Below are positions 55,701-64,000 of a stretch of 64,000 nt of DNA, piece after piece. The notes beneath the pieces are model-generated. The model was not told the DNA's origin, did not search any database, and saw only the letters and a program-made list of their open reading frames with translations. Numbering within the stretch: the first letter of the stretch is position 1; every line of letters begins with the position of its first letter. Made by a program: the position numbers and the translations under genes. The DNA comes from Mrakia gelida (lineage: Eukaryota; Basidiomycota; Tremellomycetes; Cystofilobasidiales; Mrakiaceae): positions 496,001 to 560,000 of the forward strand of contig BRON01000014.1 of NCBI GenBank assembly GCA_024345305.1, read 5' to 3'.

Positions 55701-58231
55701 TTCTCCTCGACCCGTGAGATCGTCGTTCGAGGAGATCACGTCCTCTCGCGAGGACATCCTCTCCCTCCGGTACCGCTCTCGTTCCCTGCTCTCCCTCCTT
55801 TCCCGTTCTCCAGGGGTGGACTCTCCTCCCGAGGTGAATCCTCCGCTCGTTCGATAGCCTGGGTCCTCCGAGTCGGGCGAAGGGTCGAGAACGAGTCCGC
55901 CGTGTTGAGAGTCGGGACGAAGACGATTCCCGACTTGGAGTTTGCCTGACTTGCCTCCGAAGAAGCCTGAGTCGCGATCGACCTCTCTGAAGCGTGATCC
56001 GGATTCGGTTCGTTGGGGGGCGGGTCGAGTGACGGAGGAGGAGGCGGCGTAGGGATCTGCTGGGCCTGGGGAGCTGGGAGGGGAGGGTGAGGGCGAGGAG
56101 GGGAAGTTGGGTTGTTTGAGACGGTAGTAGGTTGAGGGAGCGACGAAGGAGGTAGGAGCTTGACTTGATATTCGGCGATGACGTCCAGTCTAGATTGAGA
56201 GGGGCGAGCAAGAGAGGGCGGCGAAGGTCAGTTCTCGTCGCGTCGGTTTCGTTCGTTCGTCGTTCTCTCTCGCTCCCAACCCCGTTCCCAGTGAATAAGA
56301 CTTCGGCCAAACTCACAGGTCTCCCCCCACCCCCATTCTCCTCCTCCTCCATCCTCGTAATCGGGTTCACATCAAAGCTGTTGATGTACCTCGTCTCGCT
56401 CTCCTCCAACCGATTCAACACCCCCTCCCTCTCCTTCACCAGCCTATCCAACCTCGTCGTCGTCGGCACCCCAAATACCGACATCACCTCCACCCTCAGT
56501 TCGTCCTCCTTCCACTTCTGCTTCTCCTCATCCTTCGTCCTCCCAGCGTCCTCGAGCCTCTCTTCTAGCTTCTCGCGTCCGTCTGCCCCGAACAAGCTGC
56601 TCTCGCCGTGCTTCTTCATCAACCCTTCCTGCCTCAGTACCTCCCGAACCCTCTCCTCACCCAGCCCCTCTTCCTCCAGAGGCAAGAACCCGATCTCCAG
56701 TCCGGCGCAGGTGACGTGCAGGAACTTGTTTCGGTGGCGAACGAGGGAGTTGAAGCCTCGAAGGACGGTGAAGAGAGCAGGAAGTGTGGTGATTAGAGGG
56801 ACGAGGATAGTGAGGATGAGGAGACGGGTGTGTGCGTTGGGAGGGTTGGTAACGGGGTCGGAGGCGGCGAAGGATTTGAGTTCGGCGAGGAGGGAGTTGG
56901 TGGAGGAAGAGGAGGTCGTCGAGAGGGGGTTGCTGATCGCGTCGAGGAGTCGAAGGATGGAGAGGTCGCTCAGGCTTCCGAGAGCTCCTCCGTAGCGACT
57001 TCGGATGACGGTGCCGCAGGGGACGTTGATGAGGTAAAGGGGGAGGGCTGGCAAAGTGAAAAGAGGAGGAGGAACGAGAGTTAGTTACCGACGACGCGTT
57101 CGAACTTCGACAAAGACAAGACGAGGAGAAGGGACGTACCAGTAACGAGCGACAGAACCGTCCACGTGAACGCAATCTTGAGAGCCGTAAAGAGCGTCCT
57201 GATCGCCAAGGTCTCGTCCGAAGCCGATCCAGTTCGGAGGGAGGGGAGGAAAGGGACGGGAGGGGCGAAGAACGAGAGGAGTGAGGCGCGGACGGGGTAG
57301 GGACGGTCGCTGTTGGAGATGAAGATGTGTAGAGTCAGCTGTGTACTCAGAGCTCGAGATCGAGGGAGATACAAGGGAAGAAACAAGAGACTCACTCGCC
57401 AGGCGCGAACCATCTCCTCGCTTCGTACAACACGACCGCTCTTCCTCTCAACAACGCGAAGACTACCCAGATCAGCAGTCCCACCAGCGCACTCCAGACT
57501 GTTGCCGCTACGACTGCCTTGGCTTGAGGATCCCAGTCTCCTGCACACGTCGGCTGGCCTGAAGGTGGACCTGCTGGAGTCGAGTTGGTGACGGGTTGAG
57601 TCGAGGTCGAGGTCGAGGTGGGTGCTGAGCCCGTTCCCGTTACTGTTCCCGATCCTGTCGCTGACGGTAGACTCGAGAAGGATGCTGGGGAGGGATTGGA
57701 GGCGGCTGTTGCTGCTGCTGCGAGGGAGAGGGATGAGACCGAGGCGAGGGAAGAGGCGGAGAGGATGGAGGACTGAGAGAGACGAGATTCCGAGGCGATG
57801 GAACGAGAGAGTTGAGAGCAGACGGGTTCTGTGAGGATGACGCTCAGGCTGAAGAAAGAAGAGTTGAGATCGCGTGTCAGCTTGTAGTTCGAAGGAAGGA
57901 AGAAAACAGACTTGTGAGAGTCGAGGCGAGGAAGGCGACACGAGAAGTTCAAACTCACGGAGGTTCAACCTGACCCGTTGAAGCTTGAGCGTCGTAGAAG
58001 GATCTTGAGACCGTGAACCAGTCTGAGGAGAGGGTATACGAAGAACAACGAAGACGAGAGTCAGCTTCTTGAAGAAAGACGTCGAGCTCCGCTCTCTCCC
58101 TCTCGCGGCTCACCTTCGGTATACCAGCTCGGATTCCACGATACCGAGTTCCCACAAGCCGAGTAGAAGTGAAAGTTGTTAAGGGCGGGAGGTGCGAAGG
58201 TAGTGGCAGTAGTAGCGATGATTGCTGCCAT
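52798..58231 (-). CDS. CSC1/TMEM63 (DUF221) calcium-permeable stress-gated channel
   Basis: About 16 exons from ATG 58229-58231 (MAAIIATTATTFAPPALNNF) to TGA 52798-52800. After an outer Ser-rich segment come helix 1 (VVAATVWSALVGLLIWVVFALLR), YEARRWFAPGE, helix 2 (LKIAFTWTVLSLVTG), and the cytosolic loop with VTCAGLEIGFLP. The loop is extended by about 250 disordered residues around 55390-56200. Then KEDIVWSEVQ, MASFWALVVLISVALAA, LVPALAISFLMILAVVL, IFATQAFVEGTSIS, LFIFLINLALIAPG, FIVLFPLIGIPVVIILV, YSNMLGNSGGIYALWSLRRF and QPLLFGLILASRDEW. The order matches the OSCA/TMEM63/CSC1 family of mechano- or osmo-gated cation channels; the function is by homology. The C-tail has PPPTIWLPNDEAG and SLEVIELGRYHNIEG. 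The loop insert is larger than in yeast Csc1. Confidence 0.88.
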
Positions 58232-59454
58232 AGAAACGAACGAACGAGAGGAAGGAGATCTGTTTGAAGAGGGAAGGAAGGGAGGGAGGGTTTGGTTTGG
58301 TTGTTGAGCTTCGAGCTCACTTTGAGCTTCCTTCGCGAGGGCCCTGCTACCCCCGGAGCTCTATGAACTGACCTAGCTTGTAGAGATACTTGAGAATTCC
58401 TTCCTCCCGAGTAATTCGAGTGGCCTGGGTGAGTATTAGGGTAGAGAAGAGTGACCTGAAGGGGAGGGAAGGAAGGAAGGAAGACCAAGAGAGGGGGGTT
58501 CGAGTGTGAGCTTCCTTCGTTGCTCTCTTCGAGCTCTACTCTGCCCTGGCACTCGAGACTGAGAGGTTGAGACTGACCTAGAAGCGTCTATATAGACCAA
58601 AGATGAGACCGAAAGCGGGAGGGACTGGGGGTGGTGGTTGGCCGAGCGAGAGGAAAGTCGAAAGGGAGGGGAGGAGGTCGAGGGAACCCCTTTGATTCTG
58701 AAAAGGGAGGGAACCAAGTGACGCAGAGAGCGGACCTTTTTCTTCGACTCGTAGAGAGGAACGGAGCTGGGTAGGAGCGAAAGTGAGGAGAGGGAAGAGG
58801 GACCAGCCTGCAGCGACGAAGAAGAAGAAGAGCGGATCTGGGTGGGTAGCGAGCGTTGGGAGGGAACGCGAGGAGGGGAAGCGCGAAAGCTGTCGAGCTC
58901 ACCCGCGATCGCTCAGGGGGTCGCACACTCGAGCAGGTTTTCGTTTCGATCCTACAGGCTCCAAGCTTCAGATTGAGGGGAACAGATGAGGTAGTGCTCG
59001 TACTCGAGAACGCTCCCATCTTCATAGATGGAACAAGTCGGCTCAGAGACACTGAATCCGAGGAGCTTTCGATGCAACACGTCGCGTCGTCTCCAGGTTG
59101 AACGTTCCTCTTTTCCCTTGCACGATCGCCCTTCCGAGAGTGTGCGAGACAACGTGTATATGTATCAAGCGTCCAGCGAAGAAAGCAGATAAGGTCGTAA
59201 AGAAGGAAAGAAGGAAAGAAATCAGAGGAACCGGAAAGCAAACGCGAAGGAGGAGACGCGTGTTTGAATTAGAAGAACTACAAGAAGAACCCCAAAAAGA
59301 TGCAAAAACGGAAAGCGAAAGTGTCTGAGTGTTATGTAGACACGAACCCAGAGTCGAAACCTAGAACAAACCTTGACGTGAGAGAACAAGAACCCAAGCA
59401 ACCGAGACGCGTCGTCCACTCCCCTTCCCTCCGACCCCGTTGTCTCGACCTCCT
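58232..59454. other. CSC1 upstream region and 3' region of the next gene
   Basis: Contains a TATATAG string at about 58590-58596 (minus orientation, about 360 bases before the CSC1 start), the only promoter-like element I see. GGAAGGAAGGAAGG runs at 58467-58480 and 59205-59220. No conserved exon. Confidence 0.35.
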
Positions 59455-60127
59455 TCACGTCTCTTCCCTCGTCTCCATGACCCCAAGCACATCATCCGCC
59501 CAGTCGCTCCTCTTCCCCGTCTGCTTCTTCCCGGCTCTCTCCGTCCCTCCTGCATCTTTCTTCTGCGACCACTTCCTCCCCTCGACCGCTCGAAAATGGA
59601 AGGGCGAGTTCAGCGAGTCGATGATCTTGGTTCCGATGAGCGATGGTGGAATAGGTGTGCTGAGTCGACGCGCTGGGTGAGAGTGGTAGATCGAGAGGGA
59701 GGAGAGGGAGAAGGGGTTAAGGCGAGGTCGATGGGGAGAGAGGGAGGTCGACGTTGCTGGAGCAGAAGGAGATGCTGTACCGGCACAACGAGGGAAAGAA
59801 CAGAGGATAGAGGAGTTCAGCATCGAGTTGACGAGACTGAAGATTTTCAAGCCGGAAGGACGAACGAGTAGACGCCGATGGGCTGATTGGAATGACCGAG
59901 AAGTTCGAGCTCGTCGCGTTCTTCTGATCGATCGCGGGGGATTTTGATGGACTGAGGGCCGAGACGATGACCTTGCTGAGAGGAGGAGAGTACTGAAGCG
60001 AGGAGGAGTGTGAGAGGGTGGGAGAGGTGGTGAGAGCTGAAGAAGAGGAGGACGATGCAGTCGAAGAGGAGGACGAGTCGCTCCTCCGCAAGGGGGGTCG
60101 CGAGTTGAAGAAGGGGAGGAAGGGCAT
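59455..60127 (-). CDS. Unrecognised small protein, tandem family copy 1
   Basis: Two exons. Exon 1 starts at 60127 (MPFLPFFNSRPPLRRSDSSS), is Ser-rich, and ends SPSAST at a GTTCGT donor. Exon 2 begins SPSAPATSTSLSPHRP and carries the conserved part: PRLNPFSLSSLSIYH, SHPARRLSTPIPP, SLIGTKIIDSLNSPFHF, VEGRKWSQKKDAGGTERAGK, then SDWADDVLGVMETREE (stop at 59455-59457). About 195 residues. The conserved C-terminal 90 residues recur almost unchanged in the gene at 60975. No membrane segment, signal peptide or known domain is visible. The basic KKDAGGTERAGKKQTGKR stretch before an acidic WADDVLGVMET end could be a binding region. Function unknown. Confidence 0.65.
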
Positions 60128-60974
60128 CGCGGTGGAGGTGGAAGGTGGAGGATGACGGCTTCCCTCTCGAGAGTTTTGTATATCTGAGGGGGGAGTGGAG
60201 GGGGGAAGAAAAGGATCAAGAGGAGAGGAGGAGGTCGCAGAAAAGGGAAGAGCGAAGCTCTTGGTGGTTTGGGAGAGAATCGAGAGCAGGCGAGAGGCCA
60301 GTCAAAGTGGCCAAACCGATCAAACCCTGCAAATAGGCCCGGATCGCAGTGATCTGAGTCGAGAGCGACAGAAGAGGCGTGAAGCAGAAGCGAGACGAAG
60401 ATTGTCAAAACGAAATCCAAGCACGACGCGTCTCCCTTCACTTCTCTGCTTCATTCTTCTTTCGCACTATATATCCACGTCCAGTACGGCAGCGGAGAAG
60501 CATATGCATACATTTATCTCGTTCACGTACCCCCTCAAGATCTCTATTCTTGAAACCTACGAAGCTGCACGAAGACCTTTCGTTCGCTCACTGGCAGCTC
60601 ATCCACCTTCGGACGTTGAGCGTTTTTCTAGCTTGTCTTTCCGTTAGATGTTTTCTCCTAGCCCCAGATAGTTCGGGGATGAAGATTTTGTATCAACGAG
60701 AACGGAGAAGGTCGTAAAGTCGTGATGGAAAAAGCGATTGAAGCAAAAGGAGACCGAAGGGCAAAAGGTGAAGGTCGGACGTGTTCAAAAGAAGACGATG
60801 CGAGAGAGCCCCAGGAGGCGCGAACGAAGGAGTGAGAGAGAGTATCCGCTTGTGTCTAGATATAGAATCAGGTCGGACCCGAGACGGTGGGAAAAGAGAA
60901 GGTGGAGAAAAGCAAAAAGGATCACCGCGACGCGTCGCACTCGACGACCCCTCAACTTCCAAACGCTTTCCCCT
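60128..60974. other. Region between the two tandem copies
   Basis: Promoter of copy 1 and 3'UTR of copy 2. A TATATAT string sits at 60466-60472 (about 340 bases upstream of the copy 1 start on the minus strand). One GACGCGTC lies near 60424 and one near 60936. No coding exon supported. Confidence 0.35.
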
Positions 60975-61624
60975 TCACTTCGACTCCCTCGCCTCCAGCA
61001 CTCCCAAAACATCGTCCGCCCAATCGCTCCTCCTCCCCGTTTGCCTCTTCCCAGCCCTCTCAGTCCCGCCCGCGTCCTTCTTCTCCGACCATTTCCTTCC
61101 CTCGACGGATCGATAGTGGAAAGGGGAGTTGAGAGAGTCGATGATCTTGGTGCCGATGAGAGATGGAGGAATAGGAGTGTTGAAGCGACGTGCTGGGCGA
61201 GAGTGGTAGATCGAGAGGGAGGAGAGGGAGAAGTGGTTGAGACGAGGACGATGTTGAGTCGAGGGGGAGAGGAGGATGGGGGTCATCTCGAGAGGGGAAA
61301 CATCTGAGGAGAGACGGCAGAAAATGAGTCAGCTCTATGGTCAGAAGAGATGAAAGATTTCGCGAGGAAAAGAGACGTACGAGGGAAGGTAGTTTTGATT
61401 GGAAGCGCTGAGAAGTTGGACGTGGCCGCCGTCTCGTCCTCGAGTGCGGGGAGCTTGGAGGTCGAGCTCGAGGTCATGCTGAGAGGAGGAGATTGCAGAA
61501 GCGAGGACGAGTTGGAAAGAGTTGTAGAGGTGGTGAGAGCCGACGAGGAGGAGGCGGTGGAGGAGGAAGACGAGTCGTTCCTGAAGAGAGGAGGTCGCGA
61601 GGGGAAGAAGGGGAGGAAGGGCAT
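60975..61624 (-). CDS. Unrecognised small protein, tandem family copy 2
   Basis: Two exons from ATG 61622-61624 (MPFLPFFPSRPPLFRNDSSS) to TGA 60975-60977. Exon 1 ends KTTFP at a GTACGTC donor; exon 2 gives HVSPLEMTPILLSPST, PRLNHFSLSSLSIYH, SRPARRFNTPIPP, SLIGTKIIDSLNSPFHY, VEGRKWSEKKDAGGTERAGK and SDWADDVLGVLEARES. The order and spacing match copy 1, with substitutions that keep charge and size. An in-frame ATG upstream (61819, MFGKLNRLSLLLF) would add a hydrophobic segment, but copy 1 argues for 61624. About 190 residues, no known domain. Conservation of the C-terminal 90 residues against drift in the Ser-rich part suggests that the former is the functional unit. Confidence 0.65.
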
Positions 61625-63035
61625 TGAGGTCGAGGTCGAGGCTTTTGTGGAGAGTGGAGGATGGATTCTTTGTTTCTTTGTCGCTGAGAGACTGGTGGAT
61701 CCGAGGACGAGGAGTGCGGAGAAGAAGAGAGAGATAGAGAGGGCAGAGAAGGAGAGGGAGGGCTCGTGGTGGTTGGGAGGAAAGAGTAAAAGAGAGAGCC
61801 GATTCAACTTACCAAACAATTGAGATCGAAGAGGCGGGAAGAAGAGAGGAGAAGAAGCGAACGATCACCGGTGCGAAGATCAAACTTCCTTGATCAATCC
61901 TTATCGGCCAGATCGCCTTTCGCATGAAAAAAGATGCCAACCAGATCTTCTTTGCGCGTTGGGTCCCCAACTGACGTCTACCTCTACGAGAGGTCATGTA
62001 GAGAGAGCAGAGCGAGCCCAGACCAGACCAGGACTCAGCAAGCAGGAGTGACCGAACGGCTCACCTTCGACCTGTCTCGCTCGAAAAAGAGTCAACTTGC
62101 CGCCGGTAGAAGAAAACGAAGATGGGCGATCACGAGCTAGAAGATGAGGGAAGGAAGGAGCGACCCTCTGAACAGAAAGCCCATGGCGGTCGAAGTCTTC
62201 AGAAGTCTTGCCAATTGAAGGCGGAAAAAGGGACGACGCGTCGTCCCTCTTCGCACTCGAGCTGATCCTTCATCTTCAGCAGATCGAAGGCGATCACGAA
62301 CTCCCAAGACCGAGCGGAGAGCTGAGAATCTATGCATGGACGAGGTGAGTCTTCGTAGAGGCGGTGTGACACTCGCGTTGAAGTCGAGCAGCGAGGCCTT
62401 CGCAACTCCCCACAGATCCCCTCGTCGTTGCTCGAGCCGGAGAAGCTCGGGTAGCTAGCTGACCATCTTCTCGCGAACGGTCAAGCACGAGGAGATTTGT
62501 ATGCAGGTCGACGCGTTTGTACGAATGTTTGGTTTGCTGAACTTCAGCTCATCTCTCAGACCTTCCTCGTCGTCTTTTCGACGCGTCGGTCCACCAGGAC
62601 GACTCCTTCGCCATTTCGCTAGCCTCGCAATCTCCTCAACGTCATCGGAAGACTCTGGATTCGGGTTCTCGATCAGTACCTGGGTCTGGCAGGTCTAGCG
62701 CAGCTCTTCTCTACTCTGCTTCTTCCAAGAAAAGTCGACGACTCGACGACGACGCGTCGTCCTTTTTTTTCCATCTCCTCTTCAGCCCGCCCTTCACAAC
62801 TTCCAGGTACGCTGATCTACAGAGTTCATAACCAAAGAAAGAAAGTGACCGAAAACAAGATAGCAACGAGACTCGACTACTGTAGTTTACTCTACTCGAA
62901 AAAAACAACAACAGCCGCGTCCGTCGTCCGCGAAAACTAACCAGGTCCAGTCCATCTCTCCCCTCTCCCGTCTTCCACCTCCGACTTCGACCCAGCCCAA
63001 CCCAGCACTCAGCCCATCCCGCGCACCGTCTACTG
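61625..63035. other. Region with a doubtful small plus-strand gene
   Basis: A possible exon at 62283-62344 (IEGDHELPRPSGELRIYAWT) lies between a good acceptor (CTGATCC ... TTCAGCAG) and donor GTGAGT. A later plus-strand frame from about 62547 to 62831 (AHLSDLPRRLFDASVHQDDS..., ending RYADLQSS) is open for about 95 codons. I could not join them, so no CDS is called. The rest is unremarkable intergenic DNA with four GACGCGTC-type sites. Confidence 0.25.
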
Positions 63036-64000
63036 CTACGGCCTCGGACTCAGCAAGTTCAACCCCCAGCAGAACACCACCATCGCCAACAACTTCAACC
63101 CCGGACTGTCCCTCAACCCAGCGAGACCTCCTTTGGCTTTGGACGAGACGGAGGGAGGGAGTCGGTTCATCCATGAGTCGTCGAGTTGTTGGGAGGAGGA
63201 GGAGGATGGGTCGTTGGGGTTGGCGTTGGAGGGGTTGGTTTCGAGGAGCGGGATTCCTTCTTCTCCTTCCCTCGATGGATCCTCCGACGCCGGTTGAGGA
63301 GGAGGAGGAGGAGCGACGACTGGGAGACCTTTCGGCTTCTTCGACTTCCCTACGAGGAACTCCGTCAACTGCCCCGTCGCCTGACTCATCTTCTGGCTGA
63401 TGTAGACGAAAATGATGGTCGAAACGACGATGTTGACGTATCTCCACCTCGTCCCTGGAACGACGATGAGGATCCCCTTGGTGTCGGCCGCGAGCCAAAT
63501 GTGGAACTGGAGGATGAACGTCTCGAGGGAGATTTGACCGATGAAGCAGAAGAGCCGCGAGTTGACCGAGCGAAGGAAGGGAGTTGCGTTTCGGAGGACG
63601 ACGAAGGCGAGGATTGGGACGAAGGAGACGATGGGGTGGTAGACGTTGTAGACGAATTTAGACTCCCTGCTGAGTTGGAACCAGAAGAACCAGACCATCG
63701 CGCCGACGCTCGCTCCGACGCTTCCCTTCACCGCCGTCGGGAACCAAGCGAGGTTGGGGATTCCGAGTTCCTTGAGCTTGATGTACGCGTAGGCGGTGAA
63801 CATTCCGAGGTAGACGACGAAGAGATCCAAGGTAACTCGGAAGGACCATTCCCTGGCGGACCACTGGATGTTGGCGACGGCGCCGAGGAAGTTGAAGATC
63901 GATTGGAGGATCCAGGTCGTCTTCATGAACCAGGTGACGAGGAGGAGGGAGACGACGAGTTTCGGGAGGAGGAAGATCGGGTTGTCGTTGTACTTGGAGC
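63036..64000 (-). CDS. Cas1-type O-acetyltransferase / 10-TM acyltransferase, C-terminal part
   Basis: A minus-strand frame runs in from the right edge without a start and ends at TAG 63036-63038, so the N-terminal part is outside the window. Visible membrane blocks: PIFLLPKLVVSLLLVTW, TWILQSIFNFLGAVAN, VTLDLFVVYLGMFTAYAYI, VGASVGAMVWFFWF, YHPIVSFVPILAFVVLRN, then SRLFCFIGQISLETFILQFH and IWLAADTKGILIVVPG, followed by VNIVVSTIIFVYISQKMSQAT. This is the end of the Cas1p acyltransferase family (capsule glucuronoxylomannan O-acetylation in Cryptococcus; sialate O-acetyltransferase CASD1 in animals). After that a Pro/Ser-rich linker leads to a last hydrophobic stretch (LKLLAMVVFCWGLNLL). Membrane location is Golgi-type by homology. 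No intron is seen in this segment, unusual for the window. Confidence 0.88.
   Translation of the reverse strand, partial: SKYNDNPIFLLPKLVVSLLLVTWFMKTTWILQSIFNFLGAVANIQWSAREWSFRVTLDLFVVYLGMFTAYAYIKLKELGIPNLAWFPTAVKGSVGASVGAMVWFFWFQLSRESKFVYNVYHPIVSFVPILAFVVLRNATPFLRSVNSRLFCFIGQISLETFILQFHIWLAADTKGILIVVPGTRWRYVNIVVSTIIFVYISQKMSQATGQLTEFLVGKSKKPKGLPVVAPPPPPQPASEDPSREGEEGIPLLETNPSNANPNDPSSSSSQQLDDSWMNRLPPSVSSKAKGGLAGLRDSPGLKLLAMVVFCWGLNLLSPRP

Noticed and set aside
55284..56995. Long plus-strand open frames opposite the CSC1 loop
   Set aside because: Antisense shadows of a well-supported membrane-channel gene; no domain, signal or splice pattern on the plus strand.
62283..62344. Exon resembling the EL-IYTW segment of SAP18
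   Set aside because: The short similarity is from memory, and no downstream SAP18 block (FQIGDYLD-type end) could be found within reach.
1..64000. CRISPR array, transposon, rRNA or tRNA genes
   Set aside because: Looked for spaced repeats, long terminal or inverted repeats, transposase or reverse transcriptase motifs and tRNA T-loop signatures; none was found by eye. Only short microsatellites and gene duplicates are present.

Overview
The window is nuclear DNA from a fungus, most probably a basidiomycete yeast of the Pucciniomycotina (Microbotryomycetes type). Support: GC-rich, strand-asymmetric C/T-rich sequence; tightly packed genes on both strands; and almost every gene cut by many 50-120 nt introns with GTGAG or GTTCG donors, a CTGAC/CTGAT branch site and a CAG acceptor. 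The families (PriA-like wall protein, MARVEL, SYLF-SH3, Sts1/Cut8, ThrE/Prm10, Wee1, Sur7, HSF, ATG7, CSC1, Cas1) fit a fungus. The lineage is inference from style, not from a marker gene. I see no rRNA, tRNA, transposon, CRISPR or prokaryotic element.

Layout, left to right. 1-5 kb: left-edge Pro/Ser-rich gene (-), BTB protein (+), four-helix MARVEL protein (+), PriA-like Cys-rich secreted protein (-). 5.5-13 kb: long Ser-rich protein (+), small secreted protein (+), GT61/EOGT-like glycosyltransferase (-). 13.6-24.5 kb: SYLF+SH3 actin-patch protein (-) diverging from a MYND protein (+), HAD glycerol-phosphatase-like enzyme (+), Sts1/Cut8 proteasome anchor (-) diverging from a second MYND protein (+). 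25-33 kb: Ser-rich protein (-), an unresolved gene (+), ThrE/Prm10 transporter-like protein (+). 33-42.5 kb: Wee1-family kinase (-), Sur7/PalI protein (-), HSF-type regulator (-). 42.9-52 kb: ATG7 (+), two tandem GST-fold paralogues (+), coiled-coil protein (+). 52.8-64 kb: CSC1/TMEM63 channel (-), two tandem copies of an unrecognised small family (-), a doubtful small gene (+), and the C-terminal part of a Cas1-type O-acetyltransferase (-, cut by the right edge).

There is no biosynthetic cluster or obvious operon-like system. The more noteworthy signals are three sets of local duplicates (MYND pair, GST pair, small 59.5-61.6 kb family), microexons of 7 and 11 nt, a probable GC-AG intron, an enriched palindrome GACGCGTC often placed inside introns close to the branch site, a second splice-donor class GTTCGT, and several one-base frame discrepancies inside otherwise intact conserved genes that more likely reflect assembly errors than biology.

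Exon models were spliced by hand from sequence signals and protein continuity. Coordinates given for spliced genes are start codon to stop codon and include introns.
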